Origin: Alphaproteobacteria bacterium UBA6038
GTDB lineage: Bacteria > Pseudomonadota > Alphaproteobacteria > Micropepsales > Micropepsaceae
Direction of reading: 5' to 3'
Length of the DNA: 33,495 bases
Assembly: GCA_002429315.1 (NCBI GenBank)
Contig: DIZC01000091.1
Location: 41,930-75,424, forward strand
Below, piece by piece: positions 23,989-32,511 of the stretch (the first letter of the stretch is position 1; every line of letters begins with the position of its first letter). The position numbers and the translations under genes were made by a program. The notes beneath the pieces are model-generated. The model ran no database searches, was not told the origin of the DNA, and saw nothing but the letters and a program-made list of their open reading frames with translations.

Positions 23989-24456
23989 CTACGCCCGCTC
24001 GACGCGCGCGGCGAAACAACCGCGCTTGGCGTAGTGCACGTGTACGTAATCCGCGTCGTCGCGCGCGAACAATCGTGCGAGCAGCGACTCGATTTCGTCG
24101 GCGCCGCTGACGTCGGCATCCACCATCATGCCCGCCGAATCGTAAGCGCGGGCGGAAAGCAGCCGGCCGGTGCGAAATACCGGCGGCGTTTCTTCGGAGT
24201 CGTAGGTCGCGCGCACGTTCTCGCGCACGAACACCGGCCCCGCCGCTCTGTACGGCGAATCCGCAGTCTGATGCGCATAGGAGAGCAGCAGCACGCGCTC
24301 TCCCGGCGCGGCATCTTCGAGCGTAACGCGGCAGGGGAAACCCGGGGTCTCGTCCACGATCATTCGCCGCGCGCCGAGCGACTGAAGCTCCGCGTCGCTC
24401 ATGCGAACAAGCGGCTCGAACGGCGCAAACGGCAATCCTCTGTACCGGAACGGCAT
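23989..24456 (-). CDS. DUF1203-family protein
   Basis: The 155-residue protein matches DUF1203 throughout: FRYRGLPFAPFEPLVRMSDA, the ETPGFPCRVTLEDAAPGERV stretch, LLLSYAHQT, SPYRAAGPVFVRE, and a C-terminal VHYAKRGCFAARVERA. The family is small and uncharacterised, with a conserved PGFPCR and GPxFVRE pattern. There is no signal peptide, so it is cytoplasmic. Confidence 0.9.
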   Translation of the reverse strand: MPFRYRGLPFAPFEPLVRMSDAELQSLGARRMIVDETPGFPCRVTLEDAAPGERVLLLSYAHQTADSPYRAAGPVFVRENVRATYDSEETPPVFRTGRLLSARAYDSAGMMVDADVSGADEIESLLARLFARDDADYVHVHYAKRGCFAARVERA

Positions 24457-24533
24457 GGAAAACCTCGTCGGTAGTCGACGAAGTGTTTAAGAAGGCGCGA
24501 TTTCCAGCGCCTCCCAAATCGCCCGTTGGATGT

Positions 24534-24791
24534 TCAATCGCGCGACAGTGCGAGGCGCAGCAGCCGCTCCTTTACGCAATCCAGCGCACCCAGCAGGGCA
24601 TAACCGTCCACCGCCCCGGCATAGGAGTAGGTGGTCACCTTCTCCTTGTGCCGATAGGCGCCCGCCATGCCGACGATCTCGCCGGCACGGCCCGCTTCGA
24701 GCAAGCGCTCAAGTTCCTGCACCAGGGTTTCGTTCGGCTTGGCTTCCGGCAATGAAATGGCGCCATTCAGGCTGACGATCTGTGCCGACAT
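24534..24791 (-). CDS. Conserved-looking small hypothetical protein
   Basis: The ATG at 24791 gives 85 residues: NETLVQELERLLEAGRAGEI, VGMAGAYRHKEKVTTYSYAG, DGYALLGALDCVKERLLRLA. The helix-strand-helix layout and the GALxxxKxRLL end resemble small alphaproteobacterial proteins of unknown function. It lies 59 bp downstream of a strong terminator that ends the BON gene unit. Confidence 0.6.
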   Translation of the reverse strand: MSAQIVSLNGAISLPEAKPNETLVQELERLLEAGRAGEIVGMAGAYRHKEKVTTYSYAGAVDGYALLGALDCVKERLLRLALSRD

Positions 24792-24849
24792 TCTTCGCCC
24801 CCGCGAATCGACGGGAAAGCGTAGCCATGATTCGCGCGAGCGCGCGAGA

Positions 24850-24888
24850 CGGAAGAAAGAAGCAGGGCGCTGGTTTGCGCCCTGCTTC
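24850..24888 (-). terminator. Rho-independent terminator after the BON gene
   Basis: GAAGCAGGGCGC (24859-24870) and GCGCCCTGCTTC (24877-24888) form a perfect 12-bp stem with a 6-nt loop. On the minus strand it is followed by TTTCTTCC, a pyrimidine-rich tract. It lies 16 bp after the BON stop. Confidence 0.8.
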
Positions 24889-24904
24889 CCGAACCTCGTC
24901 AGAT

Positions 24905-25272
24905 TTACATGCTTGTGGTCGAAGACCCGCTGCCGAAGCTGCCGGGCGTGCCGCTCACGCCGGAGTGCGAGATTGGCACCTTCACGCGCAGATTGTTCTG
25001 CACGTATTTCGCGCCGGAGACCTGTTCGGCCACCTCTTCGGCGAGGCGGCGTTCGTTGCGGCTTGCCACCGTCCCGCTCAGCGTCACTTCCTGGTTGCTG
25101 ACGCTCACCTCGATCTCCGAGGCATCGACCAGCGGTCAGGCGGTCCGACACATCCTCGCGAATCCGGTCATCGGAGCGGCTGTAGTTTTTGGGCCCGCGC
25201 CCCCGATGGTCCATCCGGCGCCGGCGCTCGGCATCGTCATCGCCGAACCACGACGAGACTTCATCGGTGGCC
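24905..25272 (-). pseudogene. BON-domain protein, 5'-truncated and frameshifted
   Basis: One frame gives RATDEVSSWFGDDDAERRRR, then RGRGPKNYSRSDDRIREDV and SDRLT. The next frame gives VDASEIEVSVSNQEVTLSGT, VASRNERRLAEEVAEQVSG and YVQNNLRVKVP to the stop at 24905. Together they form a BON-domain protein of the SWFGDD type, normally longer at the N-terminus. A one-base change near 25128 splits it. The 5' end is lost: an in-frame stop occurs immediately upstream where an amidohydrolase 3' fragment begins. BON domains bind phospholipid and act in the envelope. Confidence 0.75.
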
Positions 25273-25283
25273 CGGTCCCACCT

Positions 25284-25394
25284 TTAATTCGATCGCTTCG
25301 GTGGGCCGGAGATGCCGATCGCGGCGCGCAGATCGGCCGCTTTCATCAGCTTGCCGTCGCGCATCACAAGCTCGACCTACCTGAGATCGCCGAT
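25284..25394 (-). pseudogene. Duplicate 3' end of the amidohydrolase gene
   Basis: This stretch encodes IGDLR, stop, VELVMRDGKLMKAADLRAAI, GISGPPKRSN, stop. It is nearly identical to the last 36 residues of the amidohydrolase at 27719-29785, differing by Gln to stop and by KRSN for KKKN. The DNA is also close, with few mismatches over the 111 bp. It is a direct repeat on the same strand. Confidence 0.9.
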
Positions 25395-25664
25395 GGCCGG
25401 GCTGCTCCCGCCTGCCTCGGCCTTGCGGATGAGGATCGCGGCCATGTGGGCCACGAAGAGAACCGTGGACGGCACAGCCAACGCCAGAAAACCGTAACCA
25501 ACCGCGCGATAGGTCTGATCGTGCGCGACGCCCAGATACCCGATCCATCCTCCGGTGGAAAAGGTTAGCGTCCCGTAGATGCAGAGCGTGCATGTCCCCA
25601 GCTTGTTCAGCTTGGGCGGAATGATCGCGGTTGCCGGCGCCGGACGTCCACAATTGCAGGCCAT
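25377..25664 (-). CDS. Small Cys-containing membrane protein
   Basis: The ATG at 25664 gives 95 residues: MACNCGRPAPATAIIPPKLN, a Cys pair in GTCTLCIYG, and two hydrophobic segments at about 25-46 and 55-80 (VGYGFLALAVPSTVLFVAHM). The last five residues, IGDLR, and the TAG stop come from the duplicated amidohydrolase 3' end, so the native C-terminus has been replaced. It follows the large Cys-rich gene by 26 bp and is probably in its operon. No family is recognised. Confidence 0.65.
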   Translation of the reverse strand: MACNCGRPAPATAIIPPKLNKLGTCTLCIYGTLTFSTGGWIGYLGVAHDQTYRAVGYGFLALAVPSTVLFVAHMAAILIRKAEAGGSSPAIGDLR

Positions 25665-25690
25665 TGTCGTGCTCCGCCTTCCTAATTCGC

Positions 25691-27430
25691 CTAGTTGCAA
25701 TTGCCGGTGGCGAAGAAGTTCTGGCATTTCGGACTGTTCAGGACATTCAACGATATCAGGAAAATTCCCAGCAACGTACCCAGCACCCCGAACAAAGCCC
25801 ATGGATTGACGATCGACGACCCCGATATCACGCCGATAATGAACAGGATGATGACTGCAATCGCGGCGATGATACACGCCCAGACGGTGCATTTCGCGAA
25901 GTAGCACCAGAAGCACGTGGCGCAATACACCATGTAGCACAGGAACAGGATCACGAACATCAGCAGCGCGAATAGCAGGCTCGACCACGTCGCCACCGCG
26001 CCCAGCGTCACGCCGAAGATCGTGATCTGGTCGTTCGCCCATATCGTCGAAAGGCCCATGAAGAACAGCACGAAGGCGATCGTCCACCACAGGCAGCACG
26101 GACATGCGGGCGGCGGCGTGGGTGTGATGTTGCAGTCCTGCGGCGCGCAGACCGGAACGCTGGCGGTCAGCGGCTTGCTAGCGCATCCGGGCGGATAGAC
26201 GACGGACAGCACCACGTTGTAATTGCCGCCGGTGCAATAGATGTGGGAAAACGTCCAGGCGACGCTGCCGCTGGAATTGAACTGGATGTCCTGCGAGGTG
26301 CCGTCGCCAAAATCCACGTGCAGTTTCGGTCCGACCGCGCCGGAACCGCAGCCGACCGACACGTTCGCATCGACCGCGAAGCCGATCTGCCGGCAGCAGG
26401 CTCCGGCCTGCGTCACGCAGCCCTGATCCGTATAGGAGAACGACGTGATCGACGGGCATGGCGGCGCGCTGACGCAGGACGGCACGTTGATCGTGATCGG
26501 CGGGGCGGTACAGTGCAGGGGATAGGAAACCGTGAGCGTGCCCGTGATCGGGCTTTGCGCCGCACTGGCCCAGAAGGTGTCGATATGCGGCGAGGCCAAG
26601 GCGGTGTTGATCGCCGTCCCGTTGGCGATGAGCTGGCCGTTCTTGTCCGTGAAGACCCATTGCAGCGTCGCCGGCGGACAGGGAGGCACATAGGGCGCGA
26701 AGTTCGTCGTCACCGTGACCTGGCGCTCGCAATTGCTGTTGCAGGCGCCGAACGTCACCGTAGTTCCGAGGAACGTCGGGCAGCAATCGGTCACGCACGA
26801 GACGAGCGACACCGGAATGTTGACGGCGGGACAATTCGGATGAAACGGATCGGAGAATGTCGCCGTGTAGCTGGTCGTGGTCGTCGACGCGTAGTTGTGG
26901 GTGACCGAGGGAAACGTCGTCACGCCGGTTGCGGTGACCGGCATCGGCGGTCCGTAGTTTCCATCGCCGAACGCGAGCGAGAAATCGTAAGGCAGGCAGG
27001 TCGAACTCGTCACCGTGACCGAGATGTTGAAGGTGACGGTTCGCGTCCCGTCGGTATTGCAGGGGCCGACGCTGATGCCGACCGTCGGCGTGAGGCAGCA
27101 GGGATCGCCCGGACACGGCACGGTGGTGGCGAGCTGCGGCGCCGCGCAGGCAGAGTTTCCCTCGCACCATGCGTCGACCGTTAGCGGCTCGCCGCAAGGG
27201 CACTTCGTTTCCACAAAGGCGCGCCATATTCCGGCCGCGGTCACGACGCCGGTCGCATTCGAGCAATGCACTTCCGGGGGCGAACCGCAGCAGACCCGAA
27301 CGGTGACGACCGGCTCCATCTGCCCCGATGATGTGGACACGAGCGGACACCCCGTCGCGGTCCCCAAGACCAGATAGGTGTTAGGGGTGGAGGTCTCGGT
27401 AATGCTGGTGATCGCGACCGCACATGTCAT
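25691..27430 (-). CDS. Cysteine-rich protein with PKD-like domains and C-terminal membrane helices
   Basis: From the ATG at 27430 (GGAGGGTGA upstream; the earlier TTG is less likely) the protein is 579 residues. Cys pairs are scattered throughout (CCGSPPEVHC, CPCGEP, DPCCLTP, CVTDCCP, PACPCC). Two PKD-like repeats can be seen: LAFGDGNYG with THNYAS, and VDFGDGTSQD with SHIYCTGGNYNVVLSV. The last ~150 residues hold about four membrane helices, some Cys-rich (MVYCATCFWCYFAKCTVWAC). No ordinary N-terminal signal peptide is visible. Surface or envelope location is inferred. No known family is recognised as a whole, and it lies between direct repeats. Confidence 0.75.
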   Translation of the reverse strand: MTCAVAITSITETSTPNTYLVLGTATGCPLVSTSSGQMEPVVTVRVCCGSPPEVHCSNATGVVTAAGIWRAFVETKCPCGEPLTVDAWCEGNSACAAPQLATTVPCPGDPCCLTPTVGISVGPCNTDGTRTVTFNISVTVTSSTCLPYDFSLAFGDGNYGPPMPVTATGVTTFPSVTHNYASTTTTSYTATFSDPFHPNCPAVNIPVSLVSCVTDCCPTFLGTTVTFGACNSNCERQVTVTTNFAPYVPPCPPATLQWVFTDKNGQLIANGTAINTALASPHIDTFWASAAQSPITGTLTVSYPLHCTAPPITINVPSCVSAPPCPSITSFSYTDQGCVTQAGACCRQIGFAVDANVSVGCGSGAVGPKLHVDFGDGTSQDIQFNSSGSVAWTFSHIYCTGGNYNVVLSVVYPPGCASKPLTASVPVCAPQDCNITPTPPPACPCCLWWTIAFVLFFMGLSTIWANDQITIFGVTLGAVATWSSLLFALLMFVILFLCYMVYCATCFWCYFAKCTVWACIIAAIAVIILFIIGVISGSSIVNPWALFGVLGTLLGIFLISLNVLNSPKCQNFFATGNCN

Positions 27431-27718
27431 GGCTGTTATCACCCTCCGCAATATTTCCGCGCACGGAATGGATTGTCATATTCCCGAATGCGTGTTCGAA
27501 ACGTCGGCGCTTGAAACTCAAAACAAACGCGTCTGAAGAACCGAATTGAATGCAGATGTCGACGCTACTCGGCCCCGTTCGCAACACGCAAGTCTTAACA
27601 CGGCGAGCATGGGCGCGAAATGATTCGCAGGTTCGAGGCAATGAAGGTGGCAATTCCGCCACAGATACTCCCGGCTGTGTGGAGAGCCACTCTGGGGCTT
27701 CTGTCTGATGCGTCTCGC

Positions 27719-27829
27719 CTAGTTCTTCTTCTTCGGCGGGCCGGAAATGCCGATGGCGGCGCGCAGATCGGCCGCTTTCATCAGCTTGCCGTCTCGCATC
27801 ACCAGTTCCACCTGACGCAAATCGCCGAT
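27719..27829 (-). repeat. Second copy of the ~111-bp direct repeat (amidohydrolase 3' end)
   Basis: The sequence encoding IGDLRQVELVMRDGKLMKAA and the remaining C-terminal residues is repeated at 25284-25394 in the same orientation. The two copies bracket the Cys-rich two-gene unit. No gene is seen in 27431-27718 between the Cys-rich gene and the repeat. Confidence 0.85.
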
Positions 27830-29785
27830 GTTCTTCTGCGGATCGCCGTCGATCAGCGCCAGCTCCGCGAGCTTGCCTTTGGCGAGAGAGCCGGTAATTC
27901 CGCCCATATGGTAGGTGCGCGCCGGGATGATGGTCGCGGTGGCAAGCGCATCCTCCGGCTTCATGCCGGCCTGAACATACAGCTCCAGCTCGCGGATCAA
28001 TTCGAAGCCGAAACCATCGGTGCCCGCCAGCACCGCAATATGCCGCCGGTACAGTTCCGGAATCAGCGCCTGAAGTTTTGCGAAGCTGGCGCGCATGCGC
28101 TCGCGCGTGAGGTCTGCTTGCGGCGCCATGGCGCTCGACAGGAACCCGCGCGCCAGTTGCGGCGGGAGCGTGTCCGCATAAGGCGCATCGGCCGGCGGGA
28201 AGGTGCCCCGCTCCGGCACGTACAGATCTTCGAACGTCACCAGGGTTGGATCGACGGCCGTATGGCGCCGCGCCAGTTCATCGAGATACGCCGTCATCAT
28301 CTTCGAATGCAGATCGACATCCGCCGCATATTTGCCGGTGCCGACGAAGCGGTTCATGCCGTTGGACGTGGCGACCACGTCGTCCGGCATCGCCTGCATC
28401 ATGACGAAATTGATGTGGGTGATCTCGTCATACCCCGCGCGCACCGCATCGAGCGGCCGCATGCCGTGGGGAATGTGCCCGTGCACCCGCAAGCCCAGTT
28501 GATGGGCGAGGGTCGCCATCGGCTTCACCCACGCCGGGTCCATCGAGCCGTAGATCTTGATGGCGAAGTAGCTCAGGCGCTTCGCCTTGCGCACCGCGGC
28601 AAGCGCCTCGTCCACATTGTGCACCACTTCGGCGACTTGCGCGGTATACGGCCCCGGCCCGTCGACCAACAGGGACGGGACGATGCGCTGGCCCAGCAGC
28701 TGGCCTTCGTCGATGCGCTTCTTGCGCGAGAGCAGCTCCTCCTGCTGGTTGCCGGGATCGCGCACGCTGGTGATGCCGCTGGCGAGCAGCAGCGGACCGG
28801 TGGAATCGTCGCCGTAATGCTGGTGATTGTCCCACAGGCCGGGAACCAACGTCTTGCCCGTTCCCTCGATCACCTGTGCGTTGGCCGGAATTTTGGTTTT
28901 GGCCGCAGGGCCGACCGCAGCCACACGCCCGTTCGCCACGACAACGGTCATGCCATCCCGGAAAGCGCGCGCATCCGCGTCGTAGAGTTTCACGTTGCGG
29001 AACGCGACCGGGCCGATTGGGGTCTTGGCGATCTTCGCCACGAGTTCCGGCGCACGTTTGGCGAGCGCGGCATCCTGCGCTTTGGACATTTCCGGTCCCG
29101 CTTTCTCCCAACCTTCCGGCAGGAAGCTCAGCACGCTCGCGATGCCGAATAATTTGTCGCCATCCATCCAGATGGGGAACGGCGAGAGGCCGAACCCGGT
29201 GATGGCATACGCGGTCAGCGTCTTCTTCTCTTTGCCGTTGGAAACCTCGAGCGTCGTCAGCGGTTCGATGCGGCCCTTGCCGGAGGGCAACAGATCGACC
29301 GCATGGTCCGGCGCCTTCAGCATATTGTTGAGAATGAAGGCGAAGGAATCGAAGGTGCCGCCGAATGCAACGTAATCGAGTCCCGCCCGTGCTTTTCCGC
29401 TGCCGCGATCGACCGGGCTGGTCCAGTTGTAGGTCCCGTCTTTTGTTTCATAGGTCTCCGCCGCATCGCCCTCGGGCACATGGCCGCGGATCACCATCGC
29501 TTGCAGTGAGCCGTCCGGCGCGAAGCGGTTCTGTTCGTCAACCTCGCTGACGAAGCCGCGCAGGTTGAGACTGAAGCGCGACCAGTGCGTGCCATCCGAT
29601 GTGGTCCACAGCGACACCTGCCCGTGACGCGCCGCGCCGCCGCTCGAGGTGATGGTCCACACCTTCGCATCCGAGGGCGGTTTCGCCAGCTGCTCGGTCG
29701 GAGTGCCGCTCGGGGGCGCCGCACCCTGCGCCAGCGCCGCCAACGCGAAGAGCGATAGGGCGAAAGCAATTCCGGTCCGTTTCAT
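27719..29785 (-). CDS. Secreted amidohydrolase-family metallohydrolase
   Basis: The ATG at 29785, preceded by AAGGGGAAGTG, gives 688 residues with a signal peptide (GIAFALSLFALAALAQGA). Residues about 25-300 are an additional domain of unknown role. The amidohydrolase barrel follows: FRNVKLYDADARAFRDGMTV, metal-binding GLWDNHQHYG, SVRDPG, FAIKIYGS, VHGHIPHG, ITHIN, LAGTDGFG, and the C-terminal strand LAELALIDGDPQKNIGDLRQ. Imidazolonepropionase/prolidase-like members use such motifs; the substrate is unknown. The start lies 2 nt after the peptidase stop, so the two form an operon. Its last 111 bp are duplicated at 25284-25394. Confidence 0.9.
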   Translation of the reverse strand: MKRTGIAFALSLFALAALAQGAAPPSGTPTEQLAKPPSDAKVWTITSSGGAARHGQVSLWTTSDGTHWSRFSLNLRGFVSEVDEQNRFAPDGSLQAMVIRGHVPEGDAAETYETKDGTYNWTSPVDRGSGKARAGLDYVAFGGTFDSFAFILNNMLKAPDHAVDLLPSGKGRIEPLTTLEVSNGKEKKTLTAYAITGFGLSPFPIWMDGDKLFGIASVLSFLPEGWEKAGPEMSKAQDAALAKRAPELVAKIAKTPIGPVAFRNVKLYDADARAFRDGMTVVVANGRVAAVGPAAKTKIPANAQVIEGTGKTLVPGLWDNHQHYGDDSTGPLLLASGITSVRDPGNQQEELLSRKKRIDEGQLLGQRIVPSLLVDGPGPYTAQVAEVVHNVDEALAAVRKAKRLSYFAIKIYGSMDPAWVKPMATLAHQLGLRVHGHIPHGMRPLDAVRAGYDEITHINFVMMQAMPDDVVATSNGMNRFVGTGKYAADVDLHSKMMTAYLDELARRHTAVDPTLVTFEDLYVPERGTFPPADAPYADTLPPQLARGFLSSAMAPQADLTRERMRASFAKLQALIPELYRRHIAVLAGTDGFGFELIRELELYVQAGMKPEDALATATIIPARTYHMGGITGSLAKGKLAELALIDGDPQKNIGDLRQVELVMRDGKLMKAADLRAAIGISGPPKKKN

Positions 29786-29787
29786 CG

Positions 29788-31683
29788 TCACTTCCCCTTC
29801 TTCGCTTCGATGGCGTCGATCTGGTCCATGATGCGGTTCATGCGCGCGGCGAGTGCTTCGTACGGCGCCGGCGAGGCCATATCGAGACCCGCCTTCTTGT
29901 ACAGCGTGTACGGATAATCCGAGCCGCCGGCCTTCAGCATAGCGATATAGCGGTCGCGCGCCGGCGCGCCCTGACGCTCGATGGCATCGGCGAACTGCGC
30001 CGCGCCCGCCATCGAGGTGGCGTACTGGTACACATAGAAGCCGTAATAGAAATGCGGGATGAACGCCCATTCCACGCAATAGGCGGGATCGACCTTCATC
30101 ACGCCCTTGGCGTCGCCGTAATATTTCTTCAGCAGGCCGCAATACATGTCGGTCATCTTCTCGCCCGACAGCGTGCCGCCCTTCTCGATCGCCTCATGCA
30201 GTGCCAGCTGGAATTCGGCGAACATGGTCTGGCGGAAGAAGGTGGTGCGGATCAGCTCCAGCCCCTGCCCCAGATAGTACTCCCTCTCGGCGTCGTCCTT
30301 GGCATGCGCCACCATGTAGTCGTTGAGCAGCATCTCGTTCCCGATCGACGCTGTTTCGGCGATGAAGGTGGAGTAGTTGGAATTCTCGAAGGGCTGGTTG
30401 GCTTTGGTGAGCAGCGTGTGAATTGCATGGCCCCACTCGTGCACGAAGGTGGAGAGCGACACATAGTCGTCGTGGTTGTTGAACAGCAGATAGGGGTGAA
30501 CGTCATACGCCGAACCGTTCATGTAGGCGCCGTTCGCCTTGCCCGGATGGGGATAGACGTTCATCCAATTCGCGGCGAAGCCCTTCTTCAGCAGCGACAG
30601 GTATTCCGGCCCGTAAGTGGCATCGACCGCCAGCGCGATCTTCTCGGAATCCGCCACCGAGAATTTCGGCGGGTGCGGCAGATCGAAAATCGGCACATAC
30701 ACATCGTAGTAATGCAGCTGATCCTTGATTCCGAGCGCCTTCTTGCGCAGCGCCAGATAGCGATGGAGCGTCGGCAGGTTCTTATCCGCCTCGCTCACGA
30801 GCCGCCGGTACACGGCTTCCGGCATGTTGTCCGCGAAGGTGGCATCCGCCAGTGAGTCCGGGAAGTGCCGCACCTTGGCATCGAACACTTCCGATTCCAC
30901 CTGCGTCGTCAGCGTGGCGCCGAAGGTGCCCTTGAACGCGGACCAGGACGGCCAGAAGGCATCGAACACCTTCTTGCGGTCGGCGCGGTTGGTGGCGGTG
31001 CGGTACTTCGAATAGGCGGCCTGATCGAGCTTCACCTTGGTGCCGTCGGATAACGTGACCTCCGGCCGCGGCAGTTCGCCGTTGGCCAGCTGACTGTAGA
31101 TCTCGTTCGGCTGCGCCAGCACGTTGCCCGCAGACGCCATCACGCCTTCCGCTTCCACGCTGAGTGTGTGCGGCGCATAGCGCAGCGCGTTATCCAGCTG
31201 GAAGGCGAACCGGCGCTTCAGCTCCGGCGACTGGGATTCGAACGAAAGCACCTTGGTTTTGCCGACCTGAATAATCTCCGGCACCAGCCACGCGGTTTTC
31301 TCCTGCACGATGGTCCCGAGTTGCACGGCAGATTGCAGCCGCTCCTGGTTCGCGGCAATGCGCACATCCTCGTCGCCCTTGAGCGAGGCGTAGACGGCGA
31401 GCCGCGCCGACTCCTTTTTCACATCGCTGATCGCCGACAGCGCCTTCAGCATCGCATCGGCGCTCTTGCCGAGGGTGCCCGTGTAGCGATCCAGCGCCTT
31501 GGCCTGCGCCTTCACCTTATCACGCGCGGCCGTCCACGCTTCCGGCGTGGGATAGAGATCGCGCAGATCCCACATGCCGTTGGCCGGCGCACTCGTGCTC
31601 GTGGGTGTGGGGGCGGTGGTGGCGGCAAAGCTAGCGCCGGCGAAAAGCGCAAGGGCGCCCGCCGCGGCAGGAAAGCGGTTCAT
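29788..31683 (-). CDS. Oligoendopeptidase F-type M3 peptidase, secreted
   Basis: The 631-residue protein begins with a signal peptide (AAAGALALFAGASFAATT) and continues MWDLRDLYPTPEAW, the typical PepF/M3B opening. The zinc site is STFVHEWGHAIHTLL (HEWGH at about 414-418) with the third ligand Glu in FIAETASIGNEML. Further conserved parts include YPHPGKANGAY and YQYATSMAGAAQFADAI near the C-terminus. M3B enzymes cleave oligopeptides, and the signal peptide implies periplasmic action. It is first in an operon with the secreted amidohydrolase, 2 nt apart, suggesting joint peptide degradation. Confidence 0.94.
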   Translation of the reverse strand: MNRFPAAAGALALFAGASFAATTAPTPTSTSAPANGMWDLRDLYPTPEAWTAARDKVKAQAKALDRYTGTLGKSADAMLKALSAISDVKKESARLAVYASLKGDEDVRIAANQERLQSAVQLGTIVQEKTAWLVPEIIQVGKTKVLSFESQSPELKRRFAFQLDNALRYAPHTLSVEAEGVMASAGNVLAQPNEIYSQLANGELPRPEVTLSDGTKVKLDQAAYSKYRTATNRADRKKVFDAFWPSWSAFKGTFGATLTTQVESEVFDAKVRHFPDSLADATFADNMPEAVYRRLVSEADKNLPTLHRYLALRKKALGIKDQLHYYDVYVPIFDLPHPPKFSVADSEKIALAVDATYGPEYLSLLKKGFAANWMNVYPHPGKANGAYMNGSAYDVHPYLLFNNHDDYVSLSTFVHEWGHAIHTLLTKANQPFENSNYSTFIAETASIGNEMLLNDYMVAHAKDDAEREYYLGQGLELIRTTFFRQTMFAEFQLALHEAIEKGGTLSGEKMTDMYCGLLKKYYGDAKGVMKVDPAYCVEWAFIPHFYYGFYVYQYATSMAGAAQFADAIERQGAPARDRYIAMLKAGGSDYPYTLYKKAGLDMASPAPYEALAARMNRIMDQIDAIEAKKGK

Positions 31684-31870
31684 GCATGGTTCCCTTCGAT
31701 GACGGCCGCAAACCTAAACGGTCGCGTCGGGTAACCCAAGCCCCAGGCGGTTCACGCAAGAGTGAGAATCTCGGGTCCGTCGGAGCGCACTTGAGATTTG
31801 GCAACAGGGCCCCAACGGATACGCTGGACGCAGTTTTGCGTTCTAACCAGGGCAGAGAGGACGATTTCGA

Positions 31871-32383
31871 ATGATGCGGCGTGCGCTAATTGCGACCATG
31901 ATGCTGATCGGATTTGCGGGTGCCGCGGCTGCGCCATCGCTGAAAGTCACAAGCATCTCCGATCTGGCGCAGCTGCCCACGCCGCTGCCGTACCCCTATG
32001 ACGAAAAGGCCAACGCCGATGCCCAGGTGAACGCGGCGCTCGCGCAGGCCAAGGCGCAGCACAAGCTCGCCTTCATCGATCTCGGCGGCAACTGGTGCGG
32101 CGATTGCCGCGTGCTCGCTTCGTTAATGGAGCTGCCGGAGGTGAGGCGGTTCGTGAATGCGCATTACGTGATGGTGCAGGTCGATGTCGGCCGCTTCAAC
32201 AAGAACCTTCAGATCCCGGCGCGCTGGGGCATTACACAGCGGCTGGAAGGCGTACCGGCGGTGCTGATCGTCGATCCCAACACGAACGCGCTGATCGACA
32301 AGGGCCACATCGCGACCCTTGCCGATGCCCGCCACATGACCCCGCAGGCGATCGCCGACTGGATCGCCGAGTGGGCGCGGTGA
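31871..32383 (+). CDS. Periplasmic thioredoxin-fold protein
   Basis: The 170-residue product has a signal peptide (ALIATMMLIGFAGAAAA) and a thioredoxin-like domain with WCGDC at residues 75-79 (LAFIDLGGNWCGDCRVLASL), followed by YVMVQVDVGRFNKNLQIPAR and the cis-Pro region LEGVPAVLIVDP. The CGDC active site (rather than CGPC) is common in a group of thioredoxin-fold proteins of Proteobacteria. A disulfide-exchange role in the periplasm is likely. It is divergent from the peptidase operon across a 187-bp promoter region. Confidence 0.9.
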   Translation: MMRRALIATMMLIGFAGAAAAPSLKVTSISDLAQLPTPLPYPYDEKANADAQVNAALAQAKAQHKLAFIDLGGNWCGDCRVLASLMELPEVRRFVNAHYVMVQVDVGRFNKNLQIPARWGITQRLEGVPAVLIVDPNTNALIDKGHIATLADARHMTPQAIADWIAEWAR

Positions 32384-32511
32384 TGATCCCCCGCAAGCGC
32401 GGACGATATGTGTTTGAGGATTATCGCCTGCGTATCGCCCGTGTCATCCGCGACTGCGGCATGAGCGCTCGCGCGCAGGCGCCGGCCGACAGCCGCGCCG
32501 TGAACGGTTAG
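32383..32511 (+). CDS. Possible 42-codon ORF coupled to the thioredoxin gene
   Basis: The ATG at 32383 overlaps the TGA of the thioredoxin gene (TGATG). The frame gives a basic peptide (MIPRKRGRYVFEDYRLRIAR, VIRDCGMSARAQ...) ending at 32509-32511, which overlaps the stop of the convergent GFA gene by 4 nt. The overlap suggests coupling, but no homology is known. Confidence 0.3.
   Translation: MIPRKRGRYVFEDYRLRIARVIRDCGMSARAQAPADSRAVNG

Noticed and set aside
26178..27350. 390-codon minus-strand frame inside the Cys-rich gene, and a 313-codon plus-strand frame opposite it
   Set aside because: Arg/His/Asp-rich composition typical of alternative frames in GC-rich DNA; the Cys-rich PKD frame has clear domain motifs.
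27620..29152. 510-codon plus-strand frame opposite the amidohydrolase
   Set aside because: Antisense shadow rich in Arg, His and Gly with no motifs; the minus-strand gene has signal peptide and metal-binding motifs.
30052..30855. 267-codon plus-strand frame opposite the M3 peptidase
   Set aside because: Antisense shadow of a gene with an intact HEWGH zinc site.
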